From the NCBI GenBank assembly GCA_020081605.1, contig JAHREC010000049.1, positions 2,108,001 through 2,172,000 on the forward strand: a DNA stretch of 64,000 bases, read 5' to 3'. Below are positions 11,811-24,000 of the stretch, one piece after another. The notes under the pieces are model-generated. The model made no database searches, had not been told where the DNA came from, and saw only the letters and a program-made list of their open reading frames with translations. The number at the start of each line of letters is the position of its first letter. The stretch's first letter is position 1. A program made the position numbers and the translations under genes. The stretch comes from Albifimbria verrucaria. Its lineage: Eukaryota; Ascomycota; Sordariomycetes; Hypocreales; Stachybotryaceae.

Positions 11811-14009
11811 CTAATCCATCTCCCATCTCCCGCTTTTGCCCCCGTCTTTCAGCACTACCCGCAAGCCCTCTATGCGCATACCCTTGTCCACTGCCTTGCA
11901 CATGTCGTAGATTGTGAGCGCCGCCGTCGACGCCGCCGTCAGCGCCTCCATCTCCACCCCCGTCTTGCCGTCGCACGTTACCGTGGCCCGCACCTGGACC
12001 ACGCTACTCCCAACGTCGCCCGTGTCCAGGTCTACACTGACATGAGATAGCGCTATCGGGTGGCAGAGCGGGATCAGGTCCGCCGTCCGCTTAGCCGCCA
12101 TGATGCCAGCTACCCGCGCGACGCCCAGCACGTCGCCCTTCTTCATCTGGTTGTCCCGGACCAGCGCCACGGCCGCCGCGTTGGAGAAGTGCACTGCGCA
12201 GGCCGCCTTGGCCACTCGCGCCGTCGGTTTCTTTTCCGAGATGGAAACCATGCGCGCCGTCCCGGACTCCGACACGTGCGTCAGTTGTTGACGCCCGTTG
12301 TCCTGGCTACTGTTATCGTCGTCGTTGCTGGCCGTGCTCCTAACATGCCGAGAGGCGGAGAAGAAACGCGCCTGTTGCTGTCGTGAACCCATGGGTGTAG
12401 TCCAAACTGGTGAGCCATTGGCAAGTAGCCGGCGGATGCTGGCCGGCATGTCGCGGGTGAAAGACCGGGTGGTGGGATCTACAGATTCTCCATTCAGCAG
12501 TGATCGCAAAGGCAGTGCCAACAAATTATATATAAACCTCATCGTCATCATTATTTTTCATCATACATGATATCCCTCAGAGGCAATGCGCCGCCCAGAA
12601 ATGCTGTCCGTGATGTCCAATCCTTGCCGAGGCTTCCAAGAGCATGTGAACGATATATGTAGGGGTATATGTGCGTAGGTGTGTGTTCGTGTGTGTGTTT
12701 GTGTATATGTGTGCATGTATATGAGATCCTTTCACCCACCTATCAGGATCATGGGCCTATTCTTCATATGCTCCAGCTCCCCAATGCCCGCGTGCTTCTC
12801 CTTCTTCCTCTGCACCGCCGCTCCAATGACGTTCAGCAGCTCGGCCTCGTTGGGTGCAGCTCCCAGCGGGCGGTCTGTCGCAACCAGCCCCTGACGACGG
12901 TCCATCTCGATCTGCTTCATGGCCTCGAACGCCTGCTCGTCGATGGGTTCCCCGTCGTTGGATTTGCGCAAGATGTCGCGCAGCGAGACTTCGGTGTTGC
13001 CAAAGAGACACACCTTCAAGTTGCCGTCACTTGTGATGCGCAGGCGGTTGCAGGTGCCGCAAAAGTTGTGTGTCATGCTGGTAATGAAGCCTATTCTTCC
13101 GGCGAACCCGGGAATATGCCAGGTCTTGCTTGTGTCGTTCTTGTGGTCTTGGACCTTTTCCAGGGTCGGAAACCTGGTTTTGATAAGATCCAGCATCTCC
13201 TTGTAGCTGAACATCTTGCCTTTGTTCCACTTGTTACCGTCAAAAGGCATGTACTCAATAAACCGCACTTCGATGTCCTTCTCCCTGGTGAGTTCGACAA
13301 AGGGAGAACTTCCTGTCGTTGACGCCTCGCATCACAACACAGTTGATCTTGAGCTTAATGCCAGCCCCGAGCTTGTTAAGCTCCAGGATGCGGTCGATGC
13401 TGCGCTGCACGGCATCGAACCCCTTCCGGCGCGTCATGATTTGGAACTGCCAAGGGTCAAGGGTGTCCAGACTGAGGTTGACGCCCGTCAGACCTGCCTC
13501 GACCATACTATCTAGCTTGCGATGGAGCGAGAGGCCGTTGGTGGTGATGCATAGCTCTTTCAAGCCATGCTGCCGCAGCGACCCAATCTGGTGCATAAGG
13601 GGAGTATGTCCCGCCGCACAGTTGGCTCGCCACCAGTAAGTCGGATCTTGGATACGCCTTGGGAGACGAAGACGGAGGACAAGAGCACAATCTCAGGGGT
13701 GGTTAGCAGCTCCCGGTTGGGTGACAGAGGGACACCCTCCTCGGGCATGCAGTAGACGCAACGGAGATTGCACCGCTCCGTTACCGAGATACGGAGGTAG
13801 TCATGTTGCCGATGGTAGGTATCGGTCAGGAATTCTGAGAAAGGCTTGGCATCACGAATGCGCTCTCGGCGAGTGAGAGCCGGTTGGGGCTCGGTAGAGG
13901 CTGGTTGCGTCATTCCCTCGGTGGTCCAGGCTGCTGTGTTGATGGTCCTGGAGCCAATCCGGGGAAGGATCCGGCATGCGGCGCCGATGCCGATGCCGAC
14001 CGCCAACAC
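11811..14009 (-). CDS. cnxABC: Molybdenum cofactor biosynthesis MoaA-MoaC (GTP to cyclic pyranopterin)
   Basis: Bifunctional first step of molybdopterin synthesis. The MoaA part (from 14009) carries the radical-SAM motif [10 protein letters not shown] near residue 79, the LTGGEP motif, and the C-terminal cluster motif FCGTCNRLR with a third Cys in VCLFG. It ends in a typical MOCS1A tail, RPMILIGG, followed by TGA at 12732-12734. The MoaC part (12487-11811) has [20 protein letters not shown] and [20 protein letters not shown] donor overlaps the GG codons; splicing 12739-12488 joins both parts in frame (about 649 aa after repair), while the unspliced message gives a 426-aa MoaA. Frame losses at 13599-13602, 13302-13304 and 13312-13313 need one base each. 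Human MOCS1 uses a similar choice. The fusion intron is inferred. Confidence 0.87.
12660..12722. repeat. GT-rich microsatellite inside the proposed cnxABC intron
   Basis: Imperfect (GT)n tract with GTAT interruptions, located between the MoaA stop and the MoaC coding part. Confidence 0.8.
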
Positions 14010-15096
14010 CGGGCAGCACGCAATGCCACATGGGCTGAGCCTCGCATGTCTTGCATGTCAAGAAGCTTGAATTCGGGCACAGGTATATGCGGGGTTGCGC
14101 GCCGGGTTGCATGCGAGTCAAGGTCGGATGGACTAGGTTGGCACCATGCTCAGTGAGCGACCAGCGGGAATAAAGCAAAGCAGAGACCAGTTGGGTGCCA
14201 GGTATGCACAGCCAGGATGACAGAACTTTGTATGAATAGAATAGTGTAAATATTGGGAGCGGTTGTTATCTGACAGCGACAGATCCGGTGTGGCCGAAGT
14301 GATGATGACTACATCCAGGCCAGCTGGCTGACTCATCTGGGGACCTTTGGTAGTCTGGAATGGTCTGGGCCGCGGAGTTGTAAAGCTTGAATGTCAAGCC
14401 AATGGTTAGGCTGGTATTGAATTTACTATCATGCGAATGGAGCTTTGTAAGGAATAACATACGCTATCAAGATAAGAGCAAGGTAGGTAGTTCTAGACAA
14501 TTACATAGTACAGGGTCCTAATGAAAATCAATCAAGAGCAACACGAAAACCCAAATGCCACGGTTCCTCTTTCAACAAAGCTCTGCTCCCGGGTAGGCGA
14601 TGGGATGGGGCTGGCTTCGCCCAAAGCAATACCTTATCTACTAACCTAGTAGGCACTCTACCATGCTGTACGGGAGTCCTGTAGTATGGAGTACAGTACT
14701 CTCTGTACAGATTACAGTGGTACAAGATATCAAGAGATACACTAACCTGAAATGGATCCCTTGTAAACAAAATTCGGGACTGGTCACCACCAACGTCCTT
14801 CCTTGCACAAACCCCAGCTTTTGCATGCAGCCTTTGGTTTGTCAACACCGGGAGGGTCTGGCCGTTGACACCCCGTAGCCCGCCAACCTCAATCCGAGCC
14901 AGGTAAAGGGTCAGGCACCTGTTGCTGCCTTGTCGAGTCTCGCCAACCCAACTCTTTGTCGCGCCAATCTCACGATGCTCCGTTAGCCTAGCGCCTCTCC
15001 TCTCTGAAAGCAGGCATATCGTGGCTTCATGCGAACATCCTGAGGCGCAGGTATCAACTACAAGACCAACCCCGTAGAAGCAAAGCAATATTTACA
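14010..15096. other. Divergent promoter region between cnxABC and WRAP73 homologue
   Basis: About 1.1 kb shared upstream region of two divergently transcribed genes. A 186-codon minus-strand frame at 14528-15088 shows no domain and is treated as chance. No RNA gene recognised. Confidence 0.5.
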
Positions 15097-16781
15097 ATGT
15101 ATCCTTCACGTGTGTTCAAATGTAAGCCTTTGGTATTTTCCTCGCCGCGTCGTCTCAGCATATTGATAAGTCTCGCCACCAAGCCTCAGCGCCATGCAGC
15201 CCAAGTCCAGACGGGGAGCTCATAGCCGCCGTCTCGTCCAACACCCTCACTGTTCGCTCACTCAAGGACATCGAGGTAGTCAATGTTCTGAAACTACCCT
15301 CAGACCTGTCGGGGCCCATCTCTACGCTCCTGTGGTCCCCTTCGTCCTCCTTGGTTCTCGTGTCTGCAGCAGACCAAATCCATGTCTACTCCGCTCGTGA
15401 CTCTTCATTTCATGCCACTGTGCGCAACCCAGTGTCTGCTTCTTCAGGAAAACCATCCGTCATCCTCTTCGGTGCTGTTGACACCGAGGTCCTGGTGTGC
15501 TCCGCCTTCGGTCTGAAGCTTGCCATCTTTGACTTGCGAGCTTCCAAGGCCGTCGAGGTCACCAACCCCAAGTTCCACAGTCCCCTGTCATTCTCACGCG
15601 GATACTCGATTCACCCAACGACGGGACATCTTGCGCTACTTACGCGTGCTGTCGGCAAGGACATGGTTAGCATCCACCATCCCCAGTCTCGGCAGGTTCA
15701 GCGATCCTGGTACGCGGATACTCAGGACGCTCAGGCGCTCATGTGGACCCCTGATGGCAGGTGGTTGCTTTTGTGGAGTCGCCCGCCTATGGACGCCGGA
15801 TGTTGCTGTACACCTCTGATGGGCGACTCCTTCGCTCGCTCGAGTCCTCAAACTTGTCCCAAGGGGACGATGCCGAGCTGGAGCCAGGCATTAAGCTTTG
15901 CCACATCAGCCCAGATATGTCATTGTGTGCTGTTTGTGACAATAGTCGCAATGTGGCTCTCCTTGCTACAGATTCCTGGCGAAGCAGGATGCGGCTCGTC
16001 CACCCCGGCACCATCGTACCAAAGGACACATTACAGGTATGCAACGACGCCAGCTGCTGATCTTCTTGCTTTTTGTCTCTCGGCCATGCTTGCTAAATCT
16101 TATGCGTGCTAGGTGTGGCAGGAACAGCTTGATCTATCCAAGAAGTCGCACACGGCACAACCCTTCCTCCGTGCGACGCAGATGATTTCACCTCCAGGGG
16201 TGCCTTCAGACGCAAAGTCTTCAACGGAACCCAAGCAGGGTTGTTCCATGGCAGCTTTCGACTCCTCATCAGCACTACTTGCGACAAGGCTTGATGACTC
16301 GCCAGGCACTATTTGGATATGGGATGTGAACGTGGGCGAACTCCGAGCGGTGCTTACATTTCACTCTTCCGTCACATTTCAATGGCACCCATGCATACGT
16401 GAGACACTGCTGCTGAAATGTCAAGACGAAGGTCGGCGAGGCGTCTCGTATATATGGGATCCATTATCCAACGGCCCAGTAACGATATCTCCGCAGGCAT
16501 ACTTGCCGAACGGAGAGAGCCACGGAAAGCTCAGTACTGTGTGGATCTATGGACAAACTGAACCTGCATCATTATTGCTGTCTGATGCGAAGCACTGTGT
16601 CCTGTTACATCTCTCCAACGCGGAGCAGAACCCCTCTGACTGGCACGATGCAGGAAACATAGAGTCCACCAATACCAGGATCAAGGGAGGCAGTGTAGAA
16701 GACCTTGATGTCTCTGTAACCATTTCAGAAGATGCCGATATGTCTGTTGTTGACGACACATTTTCCTTCAAGCATGTCTGA
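15097..16781 (+). CDS. WRAP73/Wdr8-type WD-repeat protein
   Basis: Member of the WRAP73 (S. pombe Wdr8) family. In fission yeast Wdr8 works with Msd1 to anchor spindle microtubule minus ends at the spindle pole body. A very short first exon, 15097-15121 (encodes MYPSRVFK), is followed by a 68-nt intron and exon 2 at 15190-16036, then a 76-nt intron and exon 3 at 16113-16781. The N-terminal pattern, a short start peptide leading into CSPSPDGELIAAVS, is typical of the family, and beta-propeller blades follow (for example LLWSPSSSLVLVSAADQIHVYS and IWIWDVNVGELRAVLTFH). One base is missing near 15757-15762, where the frame moves from PDGRW to VAFVESPAYG. With one base restored the model is 513 aa. 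The assignment is from remembered family pattern. Confidence 0.78.
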
Positions 16782-17983
16782 GTTTGCCACGCCACAAGCT
16801 AGCTGTCCACCTGGCTGTACCTCGTTTAGGCCGCCTTGGTGTTAGGAACCTTACACCTAAAGGCTCCAGAGGTACACGCGGTGATAGATCAATTCCAGCG
16901 GCTGATCCTGGTTCCTGGCGGAAACAAGCCGGCTGCGACTTTGTTTGCCGCGGAGCACATCCAGGCATGGCCGCAGTTGTAGGCCTCGGATTCGATGCTA
17001 GAGCCACTTGATCTCTCTTTTCTCAAGCAGCCGACGTCAGCCAGTCAAAATCCAAAGAGCCTTAACCTTGCACACCCCTGAGGACCAAGGAGGAACGAGG
17101 TGCGGCTTTCTACTGGCAAGGAAAGGAGTGTGGGTAACCCATAGGATACGCAACATCCGATGTTATGCTACACCCGTTCGCGACGACTCTTTTTAAAGAC
17201 CAGTGACTATTGACCATGGAAGACGGTGGCCGCAAGTACCAACTACAGTCGCTTCGAAAGCTGCTCTTTAATGGGGATAGAAAGGTCCACAGACTTGGTG
17301 CGGAGAAGAAATATGACCAGTCACTCAGAACAGCGAAGCGAAACTGAGCATGCATGGGAGCCACTGCTGCAACCACACCACCATCTCATCCGCACCCGCC
17401 TCGATCTACAGGCCTAGGATCTTGACTGATGAACTGGGGTTGACGAGCCATAGGATGTGCTTTTTTCGACGCACGGCACAAATGCTTTACGAGCAAAACA
17501 GGCCTTGTCGACATATGTTTCTAAATGCCACACGAAAATGCAGCCCCTCCTATTTGTCCAATATTGCTCCAAGGCTGAATGTGTTGTTTGCTTAACATGG
17601 TCGGGTTCGCCGCCGGCTCTTGCTTGGTGATTGCTTGTTAGTTTGACACACTGTATCTTCGCAAGCAGCTTCGCTCGATTGGACTCAAGCCCAGGGCATG
17701 ACAGCTGGTCGCTGTCACCATGGGCATGCGTGATACGGCATCTCCCACCTTGCCGGCACCTCCTGGTCTTTTGCCAGAAGTTTCCTCGCCAACCAAGCCC
17801 TTCAGCATCACTTTCGCGAACCCTGGTCGCCCTCACCAACCATGAGTTTTGCTTTTTCTTATCGTCATTCGCGGTGGAGGCAATCCCTCTTAATGGAGGC
17901 AGTGTCCTCCAAGATCCTCGAGGTTACTATCTTCTCTTGCGAATAACAGACCATACCAGCCTTGCCCACTATTGTGTTTTATT
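16782..17983. other. Intergenic region, 1.2 kb
   Basis: Nothing supportable is seen here beyond flanking UTR and promoter sequence. The last 150 bases before 17984 are the probable leader of the RRM gene. Confidence 0.5.
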
Positions 17984-19628
17984 ATGGCATACCCGGATAA
18001 CAGACCTTACTCTCTCGTCCCAACCCGTGAGGCGCGCAAGCCGTACACACGTTATGGCATGGCCAAGGTGCCTTGGGAGAAGCGAAACTTCAGAGACACG
18101 GTTCTGTCCGACGTTGAGCCTGGGGATAAAACAGGAATATACTACATTACCCTTTGCAATGTTGGTGCTAAGATTTCTTACCTGAAATGTATAGTGTAGG
18201 CTTACATGTTATAGTTACCCTTTAACACATCGTGGGAAAGTTTAAGAGACTTCATTCTTGATGTCTGCCCTGTGGATTACGTTCAAATTTTTCAATCAAG
18301 CACCTCTGGTTGGGTCCGTGTCAAAGGACATGAGAACTTCGAAAAGGCGTGGGGTGAGAAGCCTGATGCCCCCTAAGAAATCGTGAATGCTGACCGAGGA
18401 GTTTCACCAGCGCGCCTCAACGGTGGTTATTTCAACGGACGTTGCGTCATTGCCTCAGACAAAAACAGAAGCGAAGCCATTAAGATCAAGGAGGTTGTTG
18501 GCGATTTTCAACCGTCTTCTCAGGGAGCCGGGCGGAAACACCAATTTCTCAAATTGCAACTCAGCCACCATCGACCCTCAAGACAGAGCACGGAACTCCT
18601 GAATCGTCTGTTCCGTCCCCGCAATATGCGCCGGCCTCCCGCGCTCCGGTATGAGTCCCAATTGCCACTAATTGTTGGAGGAATGAGCTACTGATCTTCT
18701 TGACCTTTCAGAAGTACTCAAGCAACTATCATGCTGTTCCCAGGCCATTCGGTTATCCGGTTCAGCCTGTAGCTACATCGAACTACAGCACGGTTCCTTC
18801 TGTTGTAAACAACGGGAATCCAAACAGGCAGACATATAACCGTATATATGTGGAACAAAACACCTCGCCTGGCCCTGGTCACGATAGTATTGACCACAAT
18901 CCCGCAGCATTCGCTGGCCGGCATCCTTACCCTTTCCGCTACGATGCTACATATTCTGAACAGCCCCAACCTTACCAACATCGCAACTTTTCGCCAGCGG
19001 CTTGGAATAAACCCAGCGGCTATTCTAGGACAGAGCCTCGCAAAGTCTTTGTTACACATCTCGTCCGGGAAGCGCCTCCCGAGGAGGTCACTATCTGGAT
19101 TCGAGACAAACTTGAACCATTCACAGCTCACATTGAAAGCATTGAGGTGCCTCTCAGGCCACCTGGCAGTCTGACCCGAGGCCACGCCTTCGTAGTTTTC
19201 GGGAAAGCGAGCTCTGCCTTGAAAGCTATTGCAATCCTTGATGAAACCTGGTTCCGCGGCCACATGGTTCGAGCTCGCCTGGCAGCAGAAGGAGTTCAAG
19301 TTTACGAGCCACTACAGCCTCTCTACAATCCAAACTGGAAGGGCTTCAAGACTCCCAAGCAAACACCAAAGCAGTCTCCAATGCAATCCCCAAAGCAAAC
19401 CTCTAGACACATCCCCAAGCAAGCCCCAAGTCAGGGATCATGCGACTGAATTCAAGCCCCAAAGAATTTATTCCCCTTGCGGCAAGGCCAAAGACTCGTC
19501 GTGCTAGTAAAGGGGCATCGCCGGAATTCAACAAGCACAAGAGTGCAGACAAGCGCAATACTGCCCAGCCAGTCGTTGCCGACGGATCTTCTAGCAAGAA
19601 GAAGACAGGCAGATCCAAGGCAACCTAG
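17984..19628 (+). CDS. RNA-binding protein with two RRM domains
   Basis: Putative RNA-binding protein of unknown target. Start ATG at 17984 (MAYPDNRPYSLVPTREARK). Exons: 17984-18160, 18215-18353, 18411-18648 and 18712-19628; introns are 54, 57 and 63 nt. The first intron interrupts RNP2 (YYITLCN then LPFNTSWESL). The first RRM has RNP2 YYITLCNLPF and an RNP1-like GWVRVKGHENF. A Ser/Pro/Tyr-rich linker leads to a second RRM: RKVFVTHL as RNP2 and GHAFVVFGKA as RNP1. The C-terminus is a KQTPKQSPMQSPKQ-type repeat followed by a basic tail. Two bases are missing: in GGG at 18523-18525 and in CCCC at 19424-19427. With both restored the coding length is 491 codons. The first donor (GTTGGT) is weak, so that boundary is less sure. 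Confidence 0.77.
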
Positions 19629-21027
19629 GACCCCTCCTTTCTCACCGACTAACGTGGGATTTCCAGCCTCACATTTTTTCATCTATTCTTAGTTTCTAAC
19701 TGTCTGCTTGCTTTGTGTTGGAGCATGAGAAAAGCCTTGCATGTAGAGCTTACTAGAGCATCCTGGGCATGGCGTCACTATCGTTACTTTTGGCTGTTTA
19801 ATGTACAAAAACAAATAAATTGGGTTCCTATGAGGAGCCTTGTAGGATCAGGGAAATCCAAGGGTTGGTCTTCAGGCGAGACCCAGTCTCTTGACAAAGA
19901 ATACAGTCTTTTGTTGAATACAATCTTATATCGCGACTCTTGCATCTTCATTGTGGGCATTTATGCTTTACGCTTCTTCACAGGAGCAGCCAGTCTGCTC
20001 CACGTAATTCGTATGGGTGTTCACTAAAACGTGCAAATCATCAGCTATGGCGCAGCTGAGTGGTGGTGCTCTGCAATATTCGGGGACGTCGTACTCCGGC
20101 TTTGATCGCTCTGGTGCTGATAGAAAGCGTCACGAATTGAACAATACGGCAGGCAAGGACTCAAGAATGCGTGCAGACAAAAGTCCGACAACGCCACCAA
20201 ATATGCAGAAAGGAGGGTGGTTTCGAAGAGGGCGGCCATTACAGACGATACGGTGTGGAATAGAAAGGGCCATGAGGTGACATGGGCATCCATGCTTTGC
20301 GGTCGAGTAGCAACCACCTAGTTACATACTCAGCTTCACGCACGTTGGAGATTCTAGGTGTGATCAGAACGGATAGTAGTATGGTTGACGTATATTCATC
20401 TACGATGGCTACCCAAGTCAAGTGTCATCTAGATCGACACGGAATACCGCGTCATCTGGTGACCTCTTCTAGGAACTGTAGGCAAGCCGACACCACCATG
20501 GCTGCCCGTCCGCCAACCGGGCATTTGGATCCCGGGCCGCGTGCATAACTAGCGTCAAATCGACTTGGATGCCGTCTGTGTTTGTTTCCTTCTTTGAGCC
20601 CTCACCAACCTATCAGACCCTGAGTTTTTCAGCCGTGGTATTCGTGCAGCGGCCCGACGATCTCGCTTAAGCTAATTCTGGGACGAGCTCCCACACCGAC
20701 GCATCTCGGGGATTGAATCTTCTCTATCCGTCGATCGTAATGGGGGCCCCAACCAAATCATCTGAGACATAGCGACGCTTCTGCAACATGCCGCTGGTAG
20801 TTGCAGACCTTTGTCTCCGGCCACTACCCTCCAGTTATCTTCCAACATCATGCTTGATTGCTTGCAGAAAATTTGCACATTTGAAAAAGGCTGATGAGAG
20901 GCTGGCGCAAAGTAGAGAAGGGAAAGACCTCGGTCCTACTGCTACCCCTGCTTGTGACGAAGCGTGCAACCATCCCATAGTATCCCCACAGTGCAGTAAG
21001 TAGATGGTACGACCAAGCATGCAGAAC
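19629..21027. other. Intergenic region, 1.4 kb, between convergent genes
   Basis: Nothing supportable. A 90-codon minus-strand frame at 20045-20317 has a hydrophobic segment but no recognised family, start context or splice support. Confidence 0.45.
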
Positions 21028-24000
21028 TTATCCGCCGAAGTTCATCTTGAGCGTGATAGTTGGTTGGCCATTTCCATCTGCCGTGCTTTGGTTCGAGCCT
21101 GCTGCTGCCTGCTGGCCGGATCGGATAACATCCTCCAGGAAAGCTTTCTGCCCGCTACTCATACCACCTACGATGGCTCTGAATGTGGCTTGGTCTGTCG
21201 CTGCCAGTTCAAGCAGCCGAGTGCTGGTCTCATGATAAATCGACTCACCCTCAGCGCTTGCTCGTGTGAGCAGTGCAGGGATGATCATTGACATTGCTGC
21301 TACTGCCCGGCCTGTGCCAGTGGTGCCGACATACAGACACAGTGTGTGAGCGACCAAGGACCGAGCTTTTTCGGGATCTTCAGAATCTGTGTTTGTTACG
21401 AAAGCCACAACGCGAGGGAACAAATATCGCGCTATGCTGAGATCTGCAGCTGTCGGTGAAGACTGAAGTAGCAGCGACCTGATGCAGTTTGCTGCGATTC
21501 TGGCGGTCTGCGAGGTTGCATTGTCAGCTGAAACAGGCTTACATATCATCATTAATAGCGAGACTTACCATTCGGTCAGTAAGGCAGTCGAGGAGCTCGT
21601 CCAGGTAGCGAGCAACCAGTGGCTCAGTGGCTGGGAGGTGGTTTTCACCGCTAGTAAACAATATTGTGGTGGCCAGCAGAGAATTTTTCACACATGTCAA
21701 TGACGTTGGAACCTCACGCTTCTGAGCATTAAGATAGATGGACAAGAAGCGGCGAAGACAGCCTTGGAGCTGAACATCGGTGGCGGATGGGCCTTGGGCT
21801 GGAATCTTTCTTGACCCGGACATGCTTGCCACAAATCGTTTCAACGTGGCCAATGATTGAGGCACAATAATTTCCTGGCAGCCAGGAGTGGCCAGGATGG
21901 TTGCAAAGATGTGGATGATGCAGGCATGAAGATCGGTCTTAATGATGGACGGAAGACCTCTGCAGCATCAACTAGTGCATTTAGTGATGTGCGAATCAGG
22001 AGAATGGCCTCTTCATTAATTGCGTGGCGCACAGGTTGATTACCCTCCGAAAGATTGGGCAAGACGCCCGACAGCACCAAAACGATGATTCGGGTCAGCT
22101 CGAACAACTGATCAATATCTTCAGAGAGATCTCCTTCTTCTGAGCCGTGCCTCCTGGCGGAAGGATGTGACACACATAGAGCCCTCGCGATATCGACTAT
22201 CACGCTCTGCACATCTAGACCTTCAGTGAGAGCCAAGCGGTCAAGTAAGTCCATAGTTTCTGAGAAGACGTCAGGCCTGTAGATGGCATGGCCAGACACG
22301 CTGGGGTGTAAAATCTTCTTGAGGGCTTGCAAAATGTCTAGAGTCTGTTCTTGGGTAGCAAGCGAGTCGCCTTGGCCAGGGCGAATGGCGAGTGCCTCGA
22401 AGGCTAGACCAAAAAGCACGAAGAAGAAAGCAACTGGCTCATCTCGGTAATTAATACCTGAATTTTTGTTCGCACCGTGAGCGCCTGGGCCATTGGATTC
22501 CTTCCCATCTAATGCATCAAAGACAAACTCGCTGTCTTGCTCGATGAGGCTCGCAATAGCATCGACGAACTTGAGCCATGCATCTTGGTAGAATTGAAGA
22601 AGCGTCTCTCGGTTCAAGGCAGCATAGACCGTGTCAGGGCTTCCAGAGAGAGATGGTGGCCCAAGAGTCATGGAAATGTCGGGCTCAAATCGTAGGCGGG
22701 CAAACTCGCGAAGGGATTCCAGCCATAGAGGCGTCAGAGTACTGATATGGGGTTTGAGCACCTCCACCAAATATTTCTGCTCGCTACTCGCAACCTGAAG
22801 CTCAGCCCAGGCTGAGTACACAGATATTTTGACCATGACCTGTGCATTCGAACTGAGGCCTGCCAAATCTCCGATGCTGGCAGTCTCGCTGTCTTTCGAG
22901 AAGTTCTCAAGTGCGCTCACCAATGTCTTCAAAATCCTGCCCATGCGGTCAATGTCTGTCACAATACCGATAGCCACGAAACTAGCGCAGACATTGACAG
23001 CCTCGGAAGCAAGTTCAGGCGAAGAGTCCGCGGCAAAGGCGGGAGTCAAGGCTGAGCTTATTTGGGCTTGATACTGTTCAAGCAGCATTGCTTCTTCAAA
23101 GTCAGGGTCTGGTGTCTTGCCGAACATCTTTAGAACCGCGCCAATGATCTTCAGTCCCCATACTCGGAGTTCCAGTACACTGGAGGTGGATGCGGAAAAT
23201 GCCATTCGAACGACTTCTGCAATCCTACTCTGTAAAGCCGCCTGGGCACCAGACTCCCGTTGGCAGCAACATCCTTAGCCACAATGAGGAACAGGTCATG
23301 AATGCAGCTCATTGCAAAGGTAGTTACTTGCCAGCGAAGTGGCTCCACTTCTGATGAGGCGAGGTTTTCCTTCCCTTCCTTAGTGTCTAATCCCGCCGCT
23401 GCAAATCCAGCGACTTCCTCGTCGCGAAGATCGGGAAGCCCGCCTCCAGTAAGCTTAGTTTGATCCTCCTCCTCCTGCACCTTGGCACGAGTCATTTTGA
23501 GGACTGTTTGGAAGCGTTGAAGCCACATAGCAGTCTCGGTAAGACAAGTCTGGTGTATCCAGTTCCGGATGATATTTTGAATGCCATCATGCGAAGGAGC
23601 ACTATCCAGAACCAACCAAAGCTGAGTCTCGAAGCTTTTGTCAACTTGCGTGAGTACGTCTCGTGGACTTCTCCTCATAATATTGTAGAGGCCATCTACA
23701 GCTATGTCTCTCAAAGATGCGTTCTCGGATGCAAGATAGCCATGCAGAAGCTTCACGTAATCTGCAAAGTGCATGTGTCCCGGCGCATAGAGTGACAAAT
23801 GTTCCAAGCACCCCAGTGCAGCCTGCTGCACAGCTTCATCCTCTTCCTCTTGGAAGTGACCAACTAATGTGAAAACCAGGTCTCGTGATTTCGCCGTGTC
23901 TTGCAGATCTGGTCCCAAGACGTTGATTAAGGAATCAACGCATTTAGCAATGGCCGCAATTGTCGATGATTCCATCTCAAGATTCATGCTAATGGCAGAA

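Noticed and set aside
20045..20317. 90-codon minus-strand ORF with hydrophobic stretch
   Set aside because: No recognised family, and the alternative frame is equally plausible; insufficient support.
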